Positions 37,298 to 49,964 of a stretch of 64,000 nucleotides of DNA are shown piece after piece (the first letter of the stretch is position 1; every line of letters begins with the position of its first letter). The notes beneath the pieces are model-generated. The model ran no database searches. It saw only the letters and a program-made list of their open reading frames with translations, and was not told the DNA's origin. The stretch is taken from contig CM049313.1 in the NCBI GenBank assembly GCA_026874595.1, positions 56,065,159-56,129,158 of the forward strand, in the 5' to 3' direction. The DNA comes from Sipunculus nudus. Its lineage: Eukaryota > Annelida > Sipuncula > Golfingiida > Sipunculidae. A program made the position numbers and the translations under genes.

Positions 37298-37475
37298 CAG
37301 GGGCGGATCCAGGATTTAGGAAAAGGAGGGGTCCAACCCAGGAGGACTTATGACAAAACTCAAAAAAAAGGCCCAAGATCCGAATAAGGGGGTCCAGACC
37401 GCAAAAAATAGGCTGAAATCCTTAGAAAAAGGTTTAGGTGGCTGAAAAAAGGGGGGGTCCGGACCGCTTCTGCGG
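37298..37475 (+). mobile_element. GGCGGATCC-type short element, copy 3
   Basis: Begins CAGGGGCGGATCCAGGATTT and ends GGTCCGGACCGCTTCTGCGG, matching copy 1 at both ends. The inside alternates G-rich and A-rich blocks and is non-coding. Confidence 0.7.
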
Positions 37476-38647
37476 TATGTAAGGCATCTGATGCCCGCCG
37501 ATATATTAATGCTCAATTCAACATCTTGAAAACACTTTTTTACGGTTTGAGCTATTCACGACACATATACTATAAGAAATGCGTATGTGGTTTGACAATG
37601 CGTTTTCATATTGATTTGTTATTTACAACGTGCACTACAAGGCTGCCACCAAACTGGAATTTTTGGAAGCAGAAACGGCTTGGACAAGCAAAAGAATTTA
37701 TACGGATGGCAAAAGTTACATTCTCAAGTGTAAAATCACAGCACAATTTTATTAATACATTTTACCTTGTTAGCTGTTCATCTGTCTTAACGTCCGAGTT
37801 TCTCATAGCACTTAACATTTCTCGATCAGGTTTCTATTTATAGAAGAGAACTTCAAATGCTTAACAAATAGCATTTTCAACTTAATTACATATTGGCTAC
37901 TACTGATGTAGTGTCCATTACTGATTAAGAACAAATTCTTAATTTACATTTTTTTATGAACAGGTGCAATTTTGATATTAAGTCTGTAATTAAAATTAAT
38001 TTCAAATAATAATTTCAAATAAGAATAATTACACTTAATAGTCTGCAAATATATTTGTTTGGGTTATTTTCAAAATTGAGAGACTTTTCCTTAATAAACG
38101 TCATCTGTCGGTGACGATTGACATTTAGCGTTCAGGACAAGTATATAAGAAAGAATTATGGTATGTAATCCGAAAATTAATCACAGCCCCTTTAAATCTT
38201 TAATGATTAATCTTCATACGGACAAATTTTAATGGAAGCCTCTGGCACCCGTTTATACTTAATAATACCGGAGAAGCTGAAGCATATGAAATGACACAAC
38301 ATCGAAAAGTGTAGATTCTTGGGGGGGAAATGATATCTACAGCATGCTTAAAGGTGATAGAATCAACTAATATGAACCAGGTTATTCCAAAGGTCATATC
38401 ATGATTCTTTAGACACATCAGGCACATAGCCTAGAGTGCGTACTCTCACCTGCCCGATGTTGTCCACGAATTCTTTCAGATGTGACGTAGGCTTGACACC
38501 GGGAACCACATCGAAAGGCATTCATTTAGTAACATCCGGAAGAATTCGCCAAGCGCATCAAGATCGTGGTCATATCGAAAAAAAATTAAGAAAAAATGTC
38601 ACGATATTTTTGGGATTTTTATGAAATCAGGTTAGCATCGAGGTAAG

Positions 38648-38649
<2 letters not shown>
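37476..38649. other. no supported gene
   Basis: AT-rich DNA. The 105-codon plus-strand frame at 37526-37843 has no recognisable domain or context. Confidence 0.5.

Positions 38650-38715
<66 letters not shown>
38650..38715. repeat. (TA)33 microsatellite
   Basis: Uninterrupted TA array. Confidence 0.95.
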
Positions 38716-38720
<5 letters not shown>

Positions 38721-39446
38721 CATATCGGCTATCACCGGTAACACATCGGGTTACCACGATTTTATTCCGATCTTTCTCAAAGGTACGCTGATCTCTTCCG
38801 ATATTTCTCGGTATTTACCTATTTAATTCGATACTCCTTGTTATCTCCGGCGCACTCTCCAAGCCACGGCAGCTTTCGGTTCTTGCTTTTAATGTCATCA
38901 GTAACATCGGTTGATACCCGCGTGACAACGAGTATTCCGACCGTGTAAGAATAACGTAAACATACCTCGGAAGTCGAGTGTGCGTACATACCCAGTTGCT
39001 GTACTGATTGAAGACAGGTTAAATTACAAAATCAATCCTTTCTTTACCAAGATAGTTCGTCTTGGAAACATCAATACTAAGCCGTTTTAATTAACAGGGA
39101 TAAAAGCGGAATGTCGCGGATTGTAGGGGTTGTTTACATGGTAAACGCCTCTTTTGATAGCTGTCTACATATTTCTTTATTCTATCGGCGAATCTTGATT
39201 TCTGTTTGTATGAAGCCATACAAAAAGGTTATCCTACTGGGTCTCTTCCCATTTTGTGATTAGAACTGTTTATATCACGTCACTCGGTGTAGGTTCAGTG
39301 TTATAGTTATTCATGAAGATAGTCGTGTTTGTGATCTTAGGCGTGCGTCTTCTTCAGTCAGATCAGTAAATCTCCCATCCATAACTGCACTATACTCTCA
39401 TCTACAGGATAACGTCTGACAGCAGCTTACTGGGAAATGCAGCTCG
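38716..39446. other. no supported gene
   Basis: The first 250 bases after the TA array are rich in ATCGG/CCGAT words and may be a decayed repeat; the rest is unremarkable. Confidence 0.4.
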
Positions 39447-39968
39447 GTTGAATGTTAAGACTCGATTGTTCACGTTCCAATTAACAGCTGCTATATCACT
39501 GTTACCTGAGCTCGAGATCGTCTCTTGTGTTAACAGAAATATCATTTATTATAAAATCACTTAATTTCATGTAGCGTGAGAAAACGTAAAGAACAGATTT
39601 TAGAAAAAGGATCATATATTGTTAACTCCTTGATATGGGATAAACGATGGTGAATGAACTGTTGAATGTTAAGATTTGATTGCTCACGTTCCAATTAACA
39701 GCTGCTATATCACTGCTACCTGAGCTCCAGATCGTGTCTTGTGTTAACAGAAACATCATTTCATTCATTTAATAAAATCACTTAATTTCATGTAGCGGGA
39801 GAAAACGTAAAGAACAGATTTTAGAAAAAGGATCATACATTGTTAACTCCTTGATATGGTATAAATGATGGCGAATGAACTGTTGAATGTTAAGATTTGA
39901 TTGCTCACGTTCCAATTAATAGCCTCTTTATCACTGTTACCTGAGCTCCAGATCGTTTCTTTTGTAAA
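39447..39968 (+). repeat. ~215-bp tandem repeat, 2.4 units
   Basis: Units begin GTTGAATGTTAAGA at 39447, 39661 and 39882 (periods 214 and 221). Shared landmarks are CACGTTCCAATTAACAGC, CTGTTACCTGAGCTC, AGATCGT, GAAAACGTAAAGAACAGATT and CTCCTTGATATGG. Units 1 and 2 are about 93% identical by eye, and the third stops after about 87 bases. Part of the unit recurs at 42436. Confidence 0.85.
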
Positions 39969-40916
39969 CGAAAATATCCGAACTGCAATAATAAGCATAC
40001 CTTTCTAGGCCCCTAACGACGGCCTATAGTTGTTGTATCTGTCATCATCAACAATCAATTATGCAAGACGGCACGAAGGACAAATTCACTCTTAATCACC
40101 AACCTGCCGTTCACTGAACAAATCAGGACTATTTAGGTACGGATAAAACTGTTTTACTTGAAACACCAAGGCACATTAGGGTTGACCATATTATGTACAG
40201 ACTGGTAAATCAGTCTGGAGATTGAAAAAAAATCTCACTTATTCCAATATAAGCACCTTATTGCAAATCAACATTACCATATACACTTGACTGTTTATAT
40301 GGATTGATGTTCTGTTTTTAAAGTTAAGGTAAATGACATGTTAATGGCACCGTCAACTGAATCAAGATAAGAGAAACCATGCGAAAATAATGATACGTTA
40401 TGAATAAACATTCTAGATGACAGGGTTTAGATTTACGCAAGGATCGTAATACTTTGAAATTTTTACCTTTCCAAAGGAAAGGCATTAATACAGGTTTGCT
40501 TTTCCGCAGAATAATTGGCCTTTTCCGCTAAAGATGCATCCTACTATCATATAAAACGTTTGGTTTTAAAACCAGGAAAATATAGGGGATGGGGCCTAAA
40601 TACCATGAGGTATCAGATATTATAGAGAATATGTTTGGTTGACCACCATTTGTAAAATATTTCGTTTTTGTGTCATGTTTACTCCTATTTATCAGCTAGC
40701 AACTAATGTGAAAAACATCTATAGGATAGACTTTCTATCGGATTGGTACAAAATGAAAAATGCCTTTCCGTGCACGAGTTTGCCTGTCTGAGACAGGCAG
40801 AAAGGCGTTATTACGACCCTTGTATACGGATCTAGGAATAATCATTAATCATTAATCATAGCCTCTTGTAAAGACATTAGAGCGGATCTCTAAAGTACGA
40901 GATTTTTATTTATCGC
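39969..40916. other. no supported gene
   Basis: AT-rich DNA without recognisable features. Confidence 0.5.
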
Positions 40917-40985
40917 CGTTGCGAGATTCGATCCAGGGACCCTCCTTTAGTGTAACCCATGTACTAGTACTGTCTGTCTGTATTC
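40917..40985 (-). mobile_element. possible tRNA-like SINE head
   Basis: On the minus strand TAGTACATGGGTTACAC is a box-A-like word, and CTGGATCGAATCTCGC lies downstream as box B. The spacing is shorter than in a real tRNA, and no cloverleaf can be drawn. Confidence 0.25.
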
Positions 40986-42049
40986 AAACCTTCTGGTACA
41001 ACATTTAACGATTATGGCCGCTGCAGTGAGATTGGATTGGATCTGCAATATCAATATGATGGTCACCATTAGAATACACCTACATATTCCGAGAGTTCGT
41101 TTCATATCTGATCTGAATTCATCAAGTGTTGTCTACCAAGATGTGACTTAATTTAAAAGAAAAGATAGGATAACAGACAGGGCAACATCTCAAATCAGCG
41201 GGCAGACAGACATTTTGATCTAATCTAGGCATACTGTAAAGGAAACAAGAAAATGTGAGGGACTTGTGTTAGAAATATCTGTACAGCTTTATACCCAATG
41301 CTTAGTAAATGAAGGTTATTTTATTGGTATTTTATACCAAAGCGAGATATTACAATGTTTGTATGTGATTTTATCAAGCTAAGTTAAATATAAGATGCGA
41401 AGCATGGGTGATATGGTCGTTTTGAATTTCATAAGAATTCCCGATGCCTCATAACAAGATCTGACCAAGACGCAGATAAATAAGTACCAGACTTATGGAA
41501 ATTCTTTGATATACTACTTTGTATGGAATGCGACTGAGGGGCGTATGAACGTCTTATTAATGTAGCTTTATCAATAATCTAAATTGGATCATGCGTTTGT
41601 GTGAGGCTTACTAAGATAACTTAAATCTTTAAATGTGATTTTTTTTTTTTTGTGATATCAGTGACTGCATTGTTGAAAGGTACAAGTACAACACGATGAC
41701 TTTATGTCTTTTGGGGAATATGTCATTTCCTGTGGGATAAGAGTGCCCCTCACCCATTAGAACTGGTGCGGACATCGTTAATGTCTCTGATTTAAATGAC
41801 TGAATCCAAGTGGTGTCGTGCAGGAAACTAAAAATGTAAAATTCCAAACTTTTATTGTATTTGTACAAGATAATGAATGATATGATTATTTATGACTGAA
41901 GAAATACCAATTAATGATTGCTTGATATGTAACGCTTGCATGTTAGAAATCAGCAAATCAAAAGGGAGGCCGTTCCTTCAAGTGGCAGCGGTTATTAAGT
42001 CGTTTCTATATAAATTTTTATGTATGGATAATATCATATGAATCTACTT
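40986..42049. other. no supported gene
   Basis: AT-rich DNA with short open frames only. Confidence 0.5.
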
Positions 42050-42055
42050 TCTCTC

Positions 42056-42112
<57 letters not shown>
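42050..42112. repeat. (CT)31 microsatellite
   Basis: CT array with one CC interruption. The Arg-Glu repeat frame on the minus strand is an artefact. Confidence 0.95.
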
Positions 42113-42113
<1 letters not shown>

Positions 42114-42435
42114 CACACGCAACCATCGAGAGCCCCGATAAAACTGGGGTCTATGTCACTACCGCCTGTGATAGTAAATTCAAGCGAGTCTAATGAAAAG
42201 TGTAATGATGGGTCCATGGAACCCGCGCTGAGACAGAAATCTGAATTCACTCTGTCCTTATGCAATTCTGACCGAATACTGTATGGCTGAAGTTAGAAAA
42301 TGATCTTTTATTTTATTTTTGTTCTGTTATTTGATCTTAAATAAACAATACACACCAGGCAAGTTCGAAAATGATAGATTCACTCAATATTACATTATAT
42401 ATTACCATAAAATCAGATAAACAGAGGCAAGTTTG

Positions 42436-42542
42436 CACCAAATTTCATGCAACGTGAGAAAATGTAAAAGAACAGATTTTAGAAAAAAAAAGGTCATATA
42501 TTATTAACTCCTTGATATGCAATAAACGATGGTGAATGAACT
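42436..42542 (+). repeat. detached fragment of the ~215-bp repeat
   Basis: Matches the second half of the unit at 39447-39968: AATTTCATGCAACGTGAGAA, GTAAAAGAACAGATTTTAG, CTCCTTGATATGCAATAAAC and GATGGTGAATGAACT. Its presence 2.5 kb away shows the unit is part of a dispersed element. Confidence 0.75.
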
Positions 42543-43002
42543 TTAAGGTCACAATTAAGACCTTACAATTGATAAATTTAACCCAAGAGAAACATTCAAA
42601 TAATGTATCTCCTCCCATGTGGCTGAATGTAAATTAACAGTGGGAGTTTCCCAGGCACAACCTGAAACATATTATTTGTTATTGAATGAGCAGACTCTGT
42701 CCTGCTAAGTTCTCGAGTTGTAAATTCGGGCTTGCGTATGATCGGTTCAGATTTAAGAGAGCATATGTAAGACTAACGAGGTACATATTTTCCGTTCATT
42801 TTTTTCTTGTTTGAAATTTTAAATGTGTACACGTTTTTTTTTTTAAAAAAAAGAAATACAAATTGTTACGGAACCTAATATTAACAGATCACGTATGCGT
42901 GATGAACACAAATTCTGTAACGGAGATAAAAAAAAATCAGATTCTGCAACACTAGGCAGCGTGAAATGTCTAGGGGAATGAATAAAGAAGTCAGTGGTTT
43001 TT
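42543..43002. other. AT-rich DNA, no gene seen
   Basis: Nothing recognisable between the repeat fragment and the probable LTR. Confidence 0.5.
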
Positions 43003-43669
43003 TGTTAACAAACAACTATAATTTATTCTTAAAACAACCCTAACGTTACAACACACTAAATCAATACAATTATACAGTAAAACAGCGGTACAACAACAAA
43101 TCAATACAATCACACAGAAAAAATAAAAAAAATGTGCACAGTACCTGGATACCAACACTGTCACAACGATAAGTTCTTTAAATGTATACTCTCGGAGAAT
43201 GCGATCCAGTGTAAAGCTCTTGTAACAATCCAGAAAGTAAACTGATGTCCAAATGCATAAAATATAGGAGAAAGTCTTAGAAAATCTATAATTGCCGCAT
43301 TCGTCGGATAAGGTCCTAGAAACTGACACACGCTTCTGCGTCCGCTGGAATCTGCTCTGCTGCTCTCTGCCTGGCTCTTAAACACAGCCCCTTACCCCAA
43401 GCCGAGAATTTTCCACTTCTCGAACAGTCTATAAGATCTTGCACAACACAGTAAACACGCGTTTAGGGAATTCTCTAGAAAAACAGCGCTGTGTATCTCT
43501 ACATACCAGGCTCATCACGTGACCTCGGCCAGTCGTAAAAACCCATGGCTAACATGACAACGAGAGTTCAACCAGTACGGACCAAACATAGAATGTAACA
43601 AACGGCCCGCTGAGGGCGCCACAAGACGAGTTACGCCAGCGCCACACAATAAAAAGAGCACCTGTAACA
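43003..43669 (-). mobile_element. probable solo LTR of an LTR retrotransposon
   Basis: On the minus strand this 667-bp block starts TGTTACAGGTGC and ends GTTTGTTAACA, giving the TG...CA and short inverted ends (TGTTA/TAACA) typical of Ty3-type LTRs. It is GC-richer than its flanks in the first half. An AATAAA polyadenylation-like signal lies about 20 bases before the end (43013-43026). No gag/pol-like frame or second LTR is nearby, so it would be a solo LTR. Against this call: no target-site duplication is visible (TTTTT on one side, AAATG on the other). Confidence 0.4.
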
Positions 43670-44884
43670 AAATGGAATTCAGCAATAAACTACACATGAA
43701 GGCACTGTTTGGAAGATGGTGTCACTGAACCCTAAGTAAACTGTTGATTGATTAAAGTCATGCATTTCTTGGCCATATCTGACATGACAAATATCCTATC
43801 AACTGTGTCGTGAACTTTGTTTAATCAGCGTAAGGTTATAGTTGAAACATTCAACTGAATAATTAAGTTTTGCCGAGTCCCACTATGAAATCAATCAATT
43901 AATATTTCGAAAATATTTCCCTTACATGATCATCGAATATAAGATGCACATTGAGAGAAACAAAGTGCCGTTTTAAAACGAGTTTTATTTAATTTGCCAA
44001 AATATCCCTGAACATTTACTGGTAAGTCGGCACCCTTGTAAGGAAAAACAACATATTCAAAAGACAATTTTTACAGAGCCTCATTTTTGTCTTGTGTTTT
44101 CAACATTTCAGCTTTCAAACATATACAAATATAATTTCTCACAGAAGATAGTAAAAATACTAAACAAACTTAAGGTCAAACATGCCCAAGATTCCATGAC
44201 CAAGAATTTTTTCCCTAAATTAAATCAAATCTAGACTAACAGGTTACCAATTTGTTCTGGCGAAAAGCTGAACCATCACGAAGTTTTCAGTAGAAAGGTA
44301 AAGATTGCAACCTACTTTCTTCGTGTTCCGTTGTTAAAGCTTTAGAAATCGCCCTTCTTTTCTAACAAATATTTAAAAAAAAATCTTAAGCACTGCCACA
44401 TTTTCGGTTAGTTAGGAAAACAAAGAGTAATCAACATTCAGATCTTGAGCAAGCGGTTATCCAAAATGAACCGAAATAAAAGGACCAGCGCGTCTGTGTT
44501 TTTGCGAGATCCATGATAGGAGTCACGGCTGTAAAGAAAGACAATGTTACTGTGCTTGTTCTTGTAGAAGAGCATCATAGTTTACATGTAAATCTTTGCT
44601 AACAGCCTTCATATATTTCCCAACGTGCAAGTGATCAATCACTGAAAACATACAGAGTTGTCAAATCGCCGACTCCAAGGGGTTGTCAAAATATTGATTT
44701 TATGTTCACTAGGTTCGTCAAGGAATCCCCAGACAATATTTTGGTATTTACATGGTTAAGGGTACTTTCTATGAGGGCTTAATGGTTTGCCAACCGGCTG
44801 TCATGTGTTGGTTTAGAATTGAATTAGGGAGTATGTTGTCTACATAAAACCAAGGTTGAGCCCACATGTTGTTAGGTGTCTCTC
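43670..44884. other. no supported gene
   Basis: AT-rich DNA without recognisable features. Confidence 0.5.
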
Positions 44885-45465
44885 TGTGTTAAGTTCAAAT
44901 CAATTAACGAAAAGGACCTCGAGGCCCCCGCCACGTGTTTACTATGACCGTGTGGCGTCAGCGATACCCAAATATCCCCAAAACCTTGCCATAAACAGAC
45001 GTGGCAACACCTACAGATTTTAAATAACAAGTCAGTCATGTGATTAAAGTGTCTACAAATTTTGTAACGATTGGTGTTGTGGTTATTGAGATACGAGTTA
45101 AAGATTTTGCCATATATATGGTAAGATATGATATCCGAAAATGTTCGCGATCGACAAAATTCTAAGTCGTGTTGAAACCTCACTCTTAAAGAATATCTAT
45201 GAAATAAAATATTAATTGAATTGCCCTAACTCCAAGATATCCTTAGATAGGATTTGAAGAAAAGGAAAAAAGACGATTTTGAACCGCAGAAAGTAGTTAA
45301 ACAGAGGCTATAATCACGTGTCAGTTATGTGCTGAGTATGTCTGTCAAATCTGGTAAAGAAAGCAGTGGGGTGTTTGGGGATATCTGGTAAAAGAATGTG
45401 GCGGCCGGAAGGACGGGCGAGGATCATTTGAGTAATCCTGCCGCCTCACGCGGGGGACTAACAAA
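44885..45465 (-). repeat. probable interspersed repeat, type unknown
   Basis: Read on the minus strand, it begins GTTAGTCCCCCGCGTGAGG, a sequence style I associate with molluscan interspersed repeats. It contains mirror words near its two ends (ATATCCCCAAA near 44970 and TTTGGGGATAT near 45380) and a GCCAC/GTGGC stem at the other end. No coding frame. The boundaries are approximate. Confidence 0.35.
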
Positions 45466-45834
45466 ACTAGACAGGATAATATTTTACCTCATCACAGACT
45501 GATCCCAATAGACAATAAATCATGAACTCAAGAGGTGATAACATAATGTTGTTGCATGACTAATTCTACTCTTTACTGATCACCTATAGTAACAATATTT
45601 TTTATACACATCTGACGGTGGAATGTTATAATTTTTACTAAGATTTATTCATCAATCAGTTTTGTTTATTTCTGTATATTTATTAAAGACAATATCATAC
45701 CTTTCCATGTATGTTTGAGACAACTTCATAAAAGATCATATTCTGCATGGCACCTGAGATAAGGTGAGCAGACTGACTAAACGTCGAGTGTAACGACTTA
45801 AGGTAAACCAACACCCTCCTCAATAGAGCTGACA
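45466..45834. other. AT-rich DNA, no gene seen
   Basis: Nothing recognisable. Confidence 0.5.
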
Positions 45835-46312
45835 AGCCGGTACTCGTAATTTACCCCCCGGTGATAGCCTAATCCTTATTAAAGGTTACCCTCGCACCGT
45901 TCAGGTTACCTCCTCGCTGATAAATTCAACATAAATCCGTTCATTAACCCTATGATATATTATTTCAATAAACCAAGTGGAAGAAACGATTTTTAAAAGA
46001 TGGAATCAATCTATGAAAAATAGAGTTGTCCAATATGTTACTTTTATTCTAAATTACATTTATATTGACTTATAATTATATACACTTTAGCAATGCGCAT
46101 GACCTTTTACTTGCAAACATAACATATACAAAGATTAAAATGATTTAGAAAATCAAGAAGAAAGAAATTATAAGAATTTAAAGTGAACAAACATAAAGAA
46201 AAAAATGTTTTGAAGGGGTAATCTAAAATAACAATGGTTAATCTGAAATCAAGTTAACCCCGGGGTAGTCTAAAATAGATTTCAAGTAACAGAGGGGTAA
46301 CACCTTGGCGTG
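45835..46312. repeat. possible element with GGGGTARTCT motif repeats
   Basis: Near the right side, GGGGTAATCTAAAATA (46215), GGTTAATCTGAAATCA (46236) and GGGGTAGTCTAAAATA (46262) recur at close spacing. Near the left side, related words occur in inverted orientation (TTACCCCCCGG, GGTTACCC, GGTTACCTCC). This would fit an element with subterminal motif arrays. The ends are not defined. Confidence 0.3.
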
Positions 46313-46317
46313 GGGAT

Positions 46318-46388
46318 AGGAAGTAGTTAAGTGGCAAGGCGTTTGACTGCAGAGCAGCAGATCCCCTGTTCTAAGTTCCCCGTGGTCT
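46318..46388 (+). mobile_element. tRNA-like SINE head
   Basis: TAGTTAAGTGGCAAGGCG is box-A-like, followed by CTGTTCTAAGTTCCCC as a decayed box B. An anticodon-arm-like TTGACTGCAGAGCAGCAG lies between them. Not a functional tRNA. Confidence 0.35.
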
Positions 46389-47860
46389 TTGTGGCAAAAT
46401 GGTGAATTATCGACAGAACCTCAGAGATTTACTGTCTTAACGACAGGTTATAACTGCATTATTTTCCCAACCATGAGTATATAAAACCTAATATACAAAA
46501 GGCTTTATAATAACATCATTTTATCGTATGGGTACCTTCGTCTTCATTCGATAGTCTTCATTCAATAGACTATGCCACCGACAGGCCATAGACCTATCCC
46601 TAAGAAATACACACACCGGCTCACCGGGTATGTCATTTAAATTAGAAAAGCACTCAGAGCGCAGACCTACACATAGGCAGCTCATTTTTTCCTTAAATAA
46701 TTCCTGGATCCAGATGATGAACCGGATCACACAATAAATTTAATCAATTATTCCTTGTATCATTGCCGAGCTATCCCGATAATAAAATCAAAATCCGTAA
46801 ATAATTGTTGGGGAAATGTTGCCAAGAGACAATCCAACAGACAAACAAACCAACGCCGTCAAAAGCATAACCTTCTTGGCGGAGGTAATATGCTATGGTT
46901 CACTCATTGTTTATACCTGATGTTTATACCTGATAATGCCACACATGCCACATACAATAGATAAATGCTTCGTATAAGGGAAAACACGGATTATGACGGT
47001 ATGTCCATAACAAACCTGTGACACGTACGTAAAACCTGTGAAAGAGACATCTCGCGTCATGCTGAGGAAAACCTAGAAAAAAGCATCATATCTCTCTCTA
47101 AGCGAAGGCAAACAAAGCACGGTTCAAATCAAATGTACAACAGAAATAAATCAGTCTGAGTTTTAGTCATGTAAATAGCAGAGTCCCAAAGGAAGCATTA
47201 CCTTGTACGCCTACTAAAGACTTATGACCCTCGTATAAGTCCGAAGGTCAGGCCAAACACAAATTATAAATTTTTTACTTTGTAACGTAATGGCGAAAAC
47301 TTATTTATTTATTTTTAATATACCGGTGTCAGACTTGGTAAACAATCATTTAGTTGACACCAAGACTCTGATCTATGCATCGACTCTGTTACTAACAATT
47401 ATTCTTTTTCCAGCTAGAAGGAAGGATATGTAACGACAATCACTGATGAAAAAGGTATGAGCAAGATCCATATATTTATAACGTGTTATCATTTCAGTGA
47501 TTTTTTAAAGAGATTAAGGCATGTGTAGCAATTACCAGCATGAATACAAAGGGCCAGGAGAAACATTTCCGAAGAACAAATATATTTGTGTGTGTAACCT
47601 ATGTTACACCAGCGGTGTCCTCGGGGCCATTTATCACAACATGCAGGTTGTGCCCACAAGGAAGTTCATCATTGTCCTATCCTTTTTATTTCAAAGACAT
47701 GGTTACTTTAAAATACTATCTGTCCTCTAGCGAAACTGTGCTGTAACTGGAAAGAATGATTTTTTAACAATCCACGTCGTTTTAAATCAGGAGGTTCCTT
47801 TATTGAACATTGCAACAAAATTAGTCCTTAGCATGGATAAGTATGCCAGTGTAACTGAAG
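46389..47860. other. no supported gene
   Basis: AT-rich DNA; the open frames of about 69 codons are unremarkable. Confidence 0.5.
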
Positions 47861-47891
47861 CACACATACACACACACACACACATATATAT
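47861..47891. repeat. (CA)n(TA)n microsatellite
   Basis: About 12 CA units with one TA interruption, passing into a short TA run. Confidence 0.9.
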
Positions 47892-49906
47892 CTATAATGT
47901 CACAGGCCATGCTCTCAGCTAAGCTTATCATCATTACACCTTGATCACTTTTTAATGGATAGACTTACCTGTTGCTCCGAGTATATATGTCTTAGATTTA
48001 ACTGATATTTGATCCTTTACTGTGGCTGCTACACATATACCACGCATGAAACCGACACCAATAAAAACACAATTGTTAAAGATACTTTACAGTTTCACGT
48101 CCCCCCTGCCCTCGATCTTAAAAATATTAATGTGCTCCGCCCTTTACCGAAAACCGCGCCTCCAAGACATGGAAGATCAAAAAAACTATAGATTGGTACT
48201 CCCCGAGGTGGCAATCTTTTATTCTCTAGTGGGCACTTCTCTTCATTAAAAACTGCCGTTTCAGTGAAATCATTCGATGTTCTAAGATCTCTTCAAAGAT
48301 CGGCAGCCCGATTCATAAAGATACGAGTAAAGGGGAAAAAATACTTATTGTTGAATGAAGAAGGGAAAGAGGTTCCAAGGAAAGTGTAGCTCAGAGAAAG
48401 TGATAATGTACGTTCAGCACTAGGTGTTAAGAAAATGGGTTGTTTTTTTATTATTATATCATGCCGGTATATCACATGATTTATTCTCTATAACTGCTTT
48501 TATTTTCTTATTAAAACCCAATATCTCTTCCATCTCACGAAATGAAATGTGTGACGGTCCTCTTAAGGGATTGGATTTATATTGTTCGAATACATATCAA
48601 CTAGGAGCCATTTAAAAAAAGGACTTTACATCAAACGCCTTGTAAACCTCACCAATATCTAAGATTAAATATTAGCATCTCATTTTAAAAAGAACCAGGT
48701 CCGACGCGGCTAAACACTGAAGAGGCATAACACAGAATAAGATATGGACCTCAGACTTATTGTCATTTTTGGACCACATTATGACCTCTTTATGTAAAAA
48801 AAAACCAATATCTTAATGGAGCATATCAATCAGGATGTTCATTCAAATATGGTTATATTTGTAAAATTATCTATATATAAATACACATATATTCCGTCGA
48901 TAAAATGTCATACCTTGAAAAAATGTGATTAATATGACAATCGCTTCCTGACTATAACTTAAATTCATGCACCCACACTTCCCTGCCTCGTTAAATTCAC
49001 TTCTTATAGCTATCTAACATGATTATTCTCTGTTGATTTCGTGTCATGACTACGTTCAGGACATTACAGAAGGACAAACATGGTCTGAATGATATAATAT
49101 TAGTAACTCCAGGCTTCCATTAAGACCGTAAACATGTTTAATTAGAATGGAGAACCGGTACAGATTTCGCAATTATGTATATTTTTTTCAAACATTAAAG
49201 GACCTGCGAATACATATATATTGCAGAGTTTACCGCCAGATACCTACATGGAAATGTAAATACAACAGGCCGTTACCAGGATACTAGAGACTTAGTCCAG
49301 CGGGTAATAGTAAGAGCGCACTGTGACACCTGTAGTCGTTTTTTAACCTCGTTTCCGGTCAAAGTATTCAGAATTTAAAGCATGAGATAAAATAATCGAT
49401 TCTCTTGTCGCCAGGCCGTAGGGCTGTCTGTTCTAACAACCACTACCTGGATGCACTAAACATCAGCTAATTCATCTTGAGTCCATCCGTGTTAGGAAAG
49501 AAAGGTTGTATACGTGATAGGCGTGATCCAAAAGAAATAATTGAGGGTTTTGGTCAGAAATCCTAGCTATCACCTGATATAGTAAACAGACCGTTATGTA
49601 GCCTTTACAGAATCCACGCTTAATTTAATTTAACGATAAATTTTGTATCGAGAAAATAATCCATTTTAAATATATTTGTGTAGATTTTCATCTAGGTATA
49701 AATCCAGAGATTTTTTATTATGGTTTTATCCGTTTGCCTTTTGCCAGGCTAATACTGAAAGCTCCAAATACTACGTACAACATAACTGCTGGTTAAACTG
49801 CTTATGCCATCTAAAAAAATTCCCATCAGCATGTTCACTACTCATAGCCTCCATCTGCGCTGTTCGGTTATCTGACATTGTCGGTTTTGATGAAGGAAAT
49901 AGAAAA
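47892..49906. other. no supported gene
   Basis: AT-rich DNA. Two overlapping plus-strand frames at 48009-48249 are chance frames. Confidence 0.5.
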
Positions 49907-49928
49907 AATAATAATAATAATAATAATG

Positions 49929-49963
<35 letters not shown>
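49907..49963. repeat. (AAT)19 microsatellite
   Basis: AAT/ATA array with one GAT interruption. The poly-Asn, poly-Leu and poly-Tyr frames across it are artefacts. Confidence 0.95.

Positions 49964-49964
<1 letters not shown>

Noticed and set aside
42044-42265. Arg-Glu repeat protein frame
   Set aside because: It is a translation of the (CT)n array at 42050-42112.
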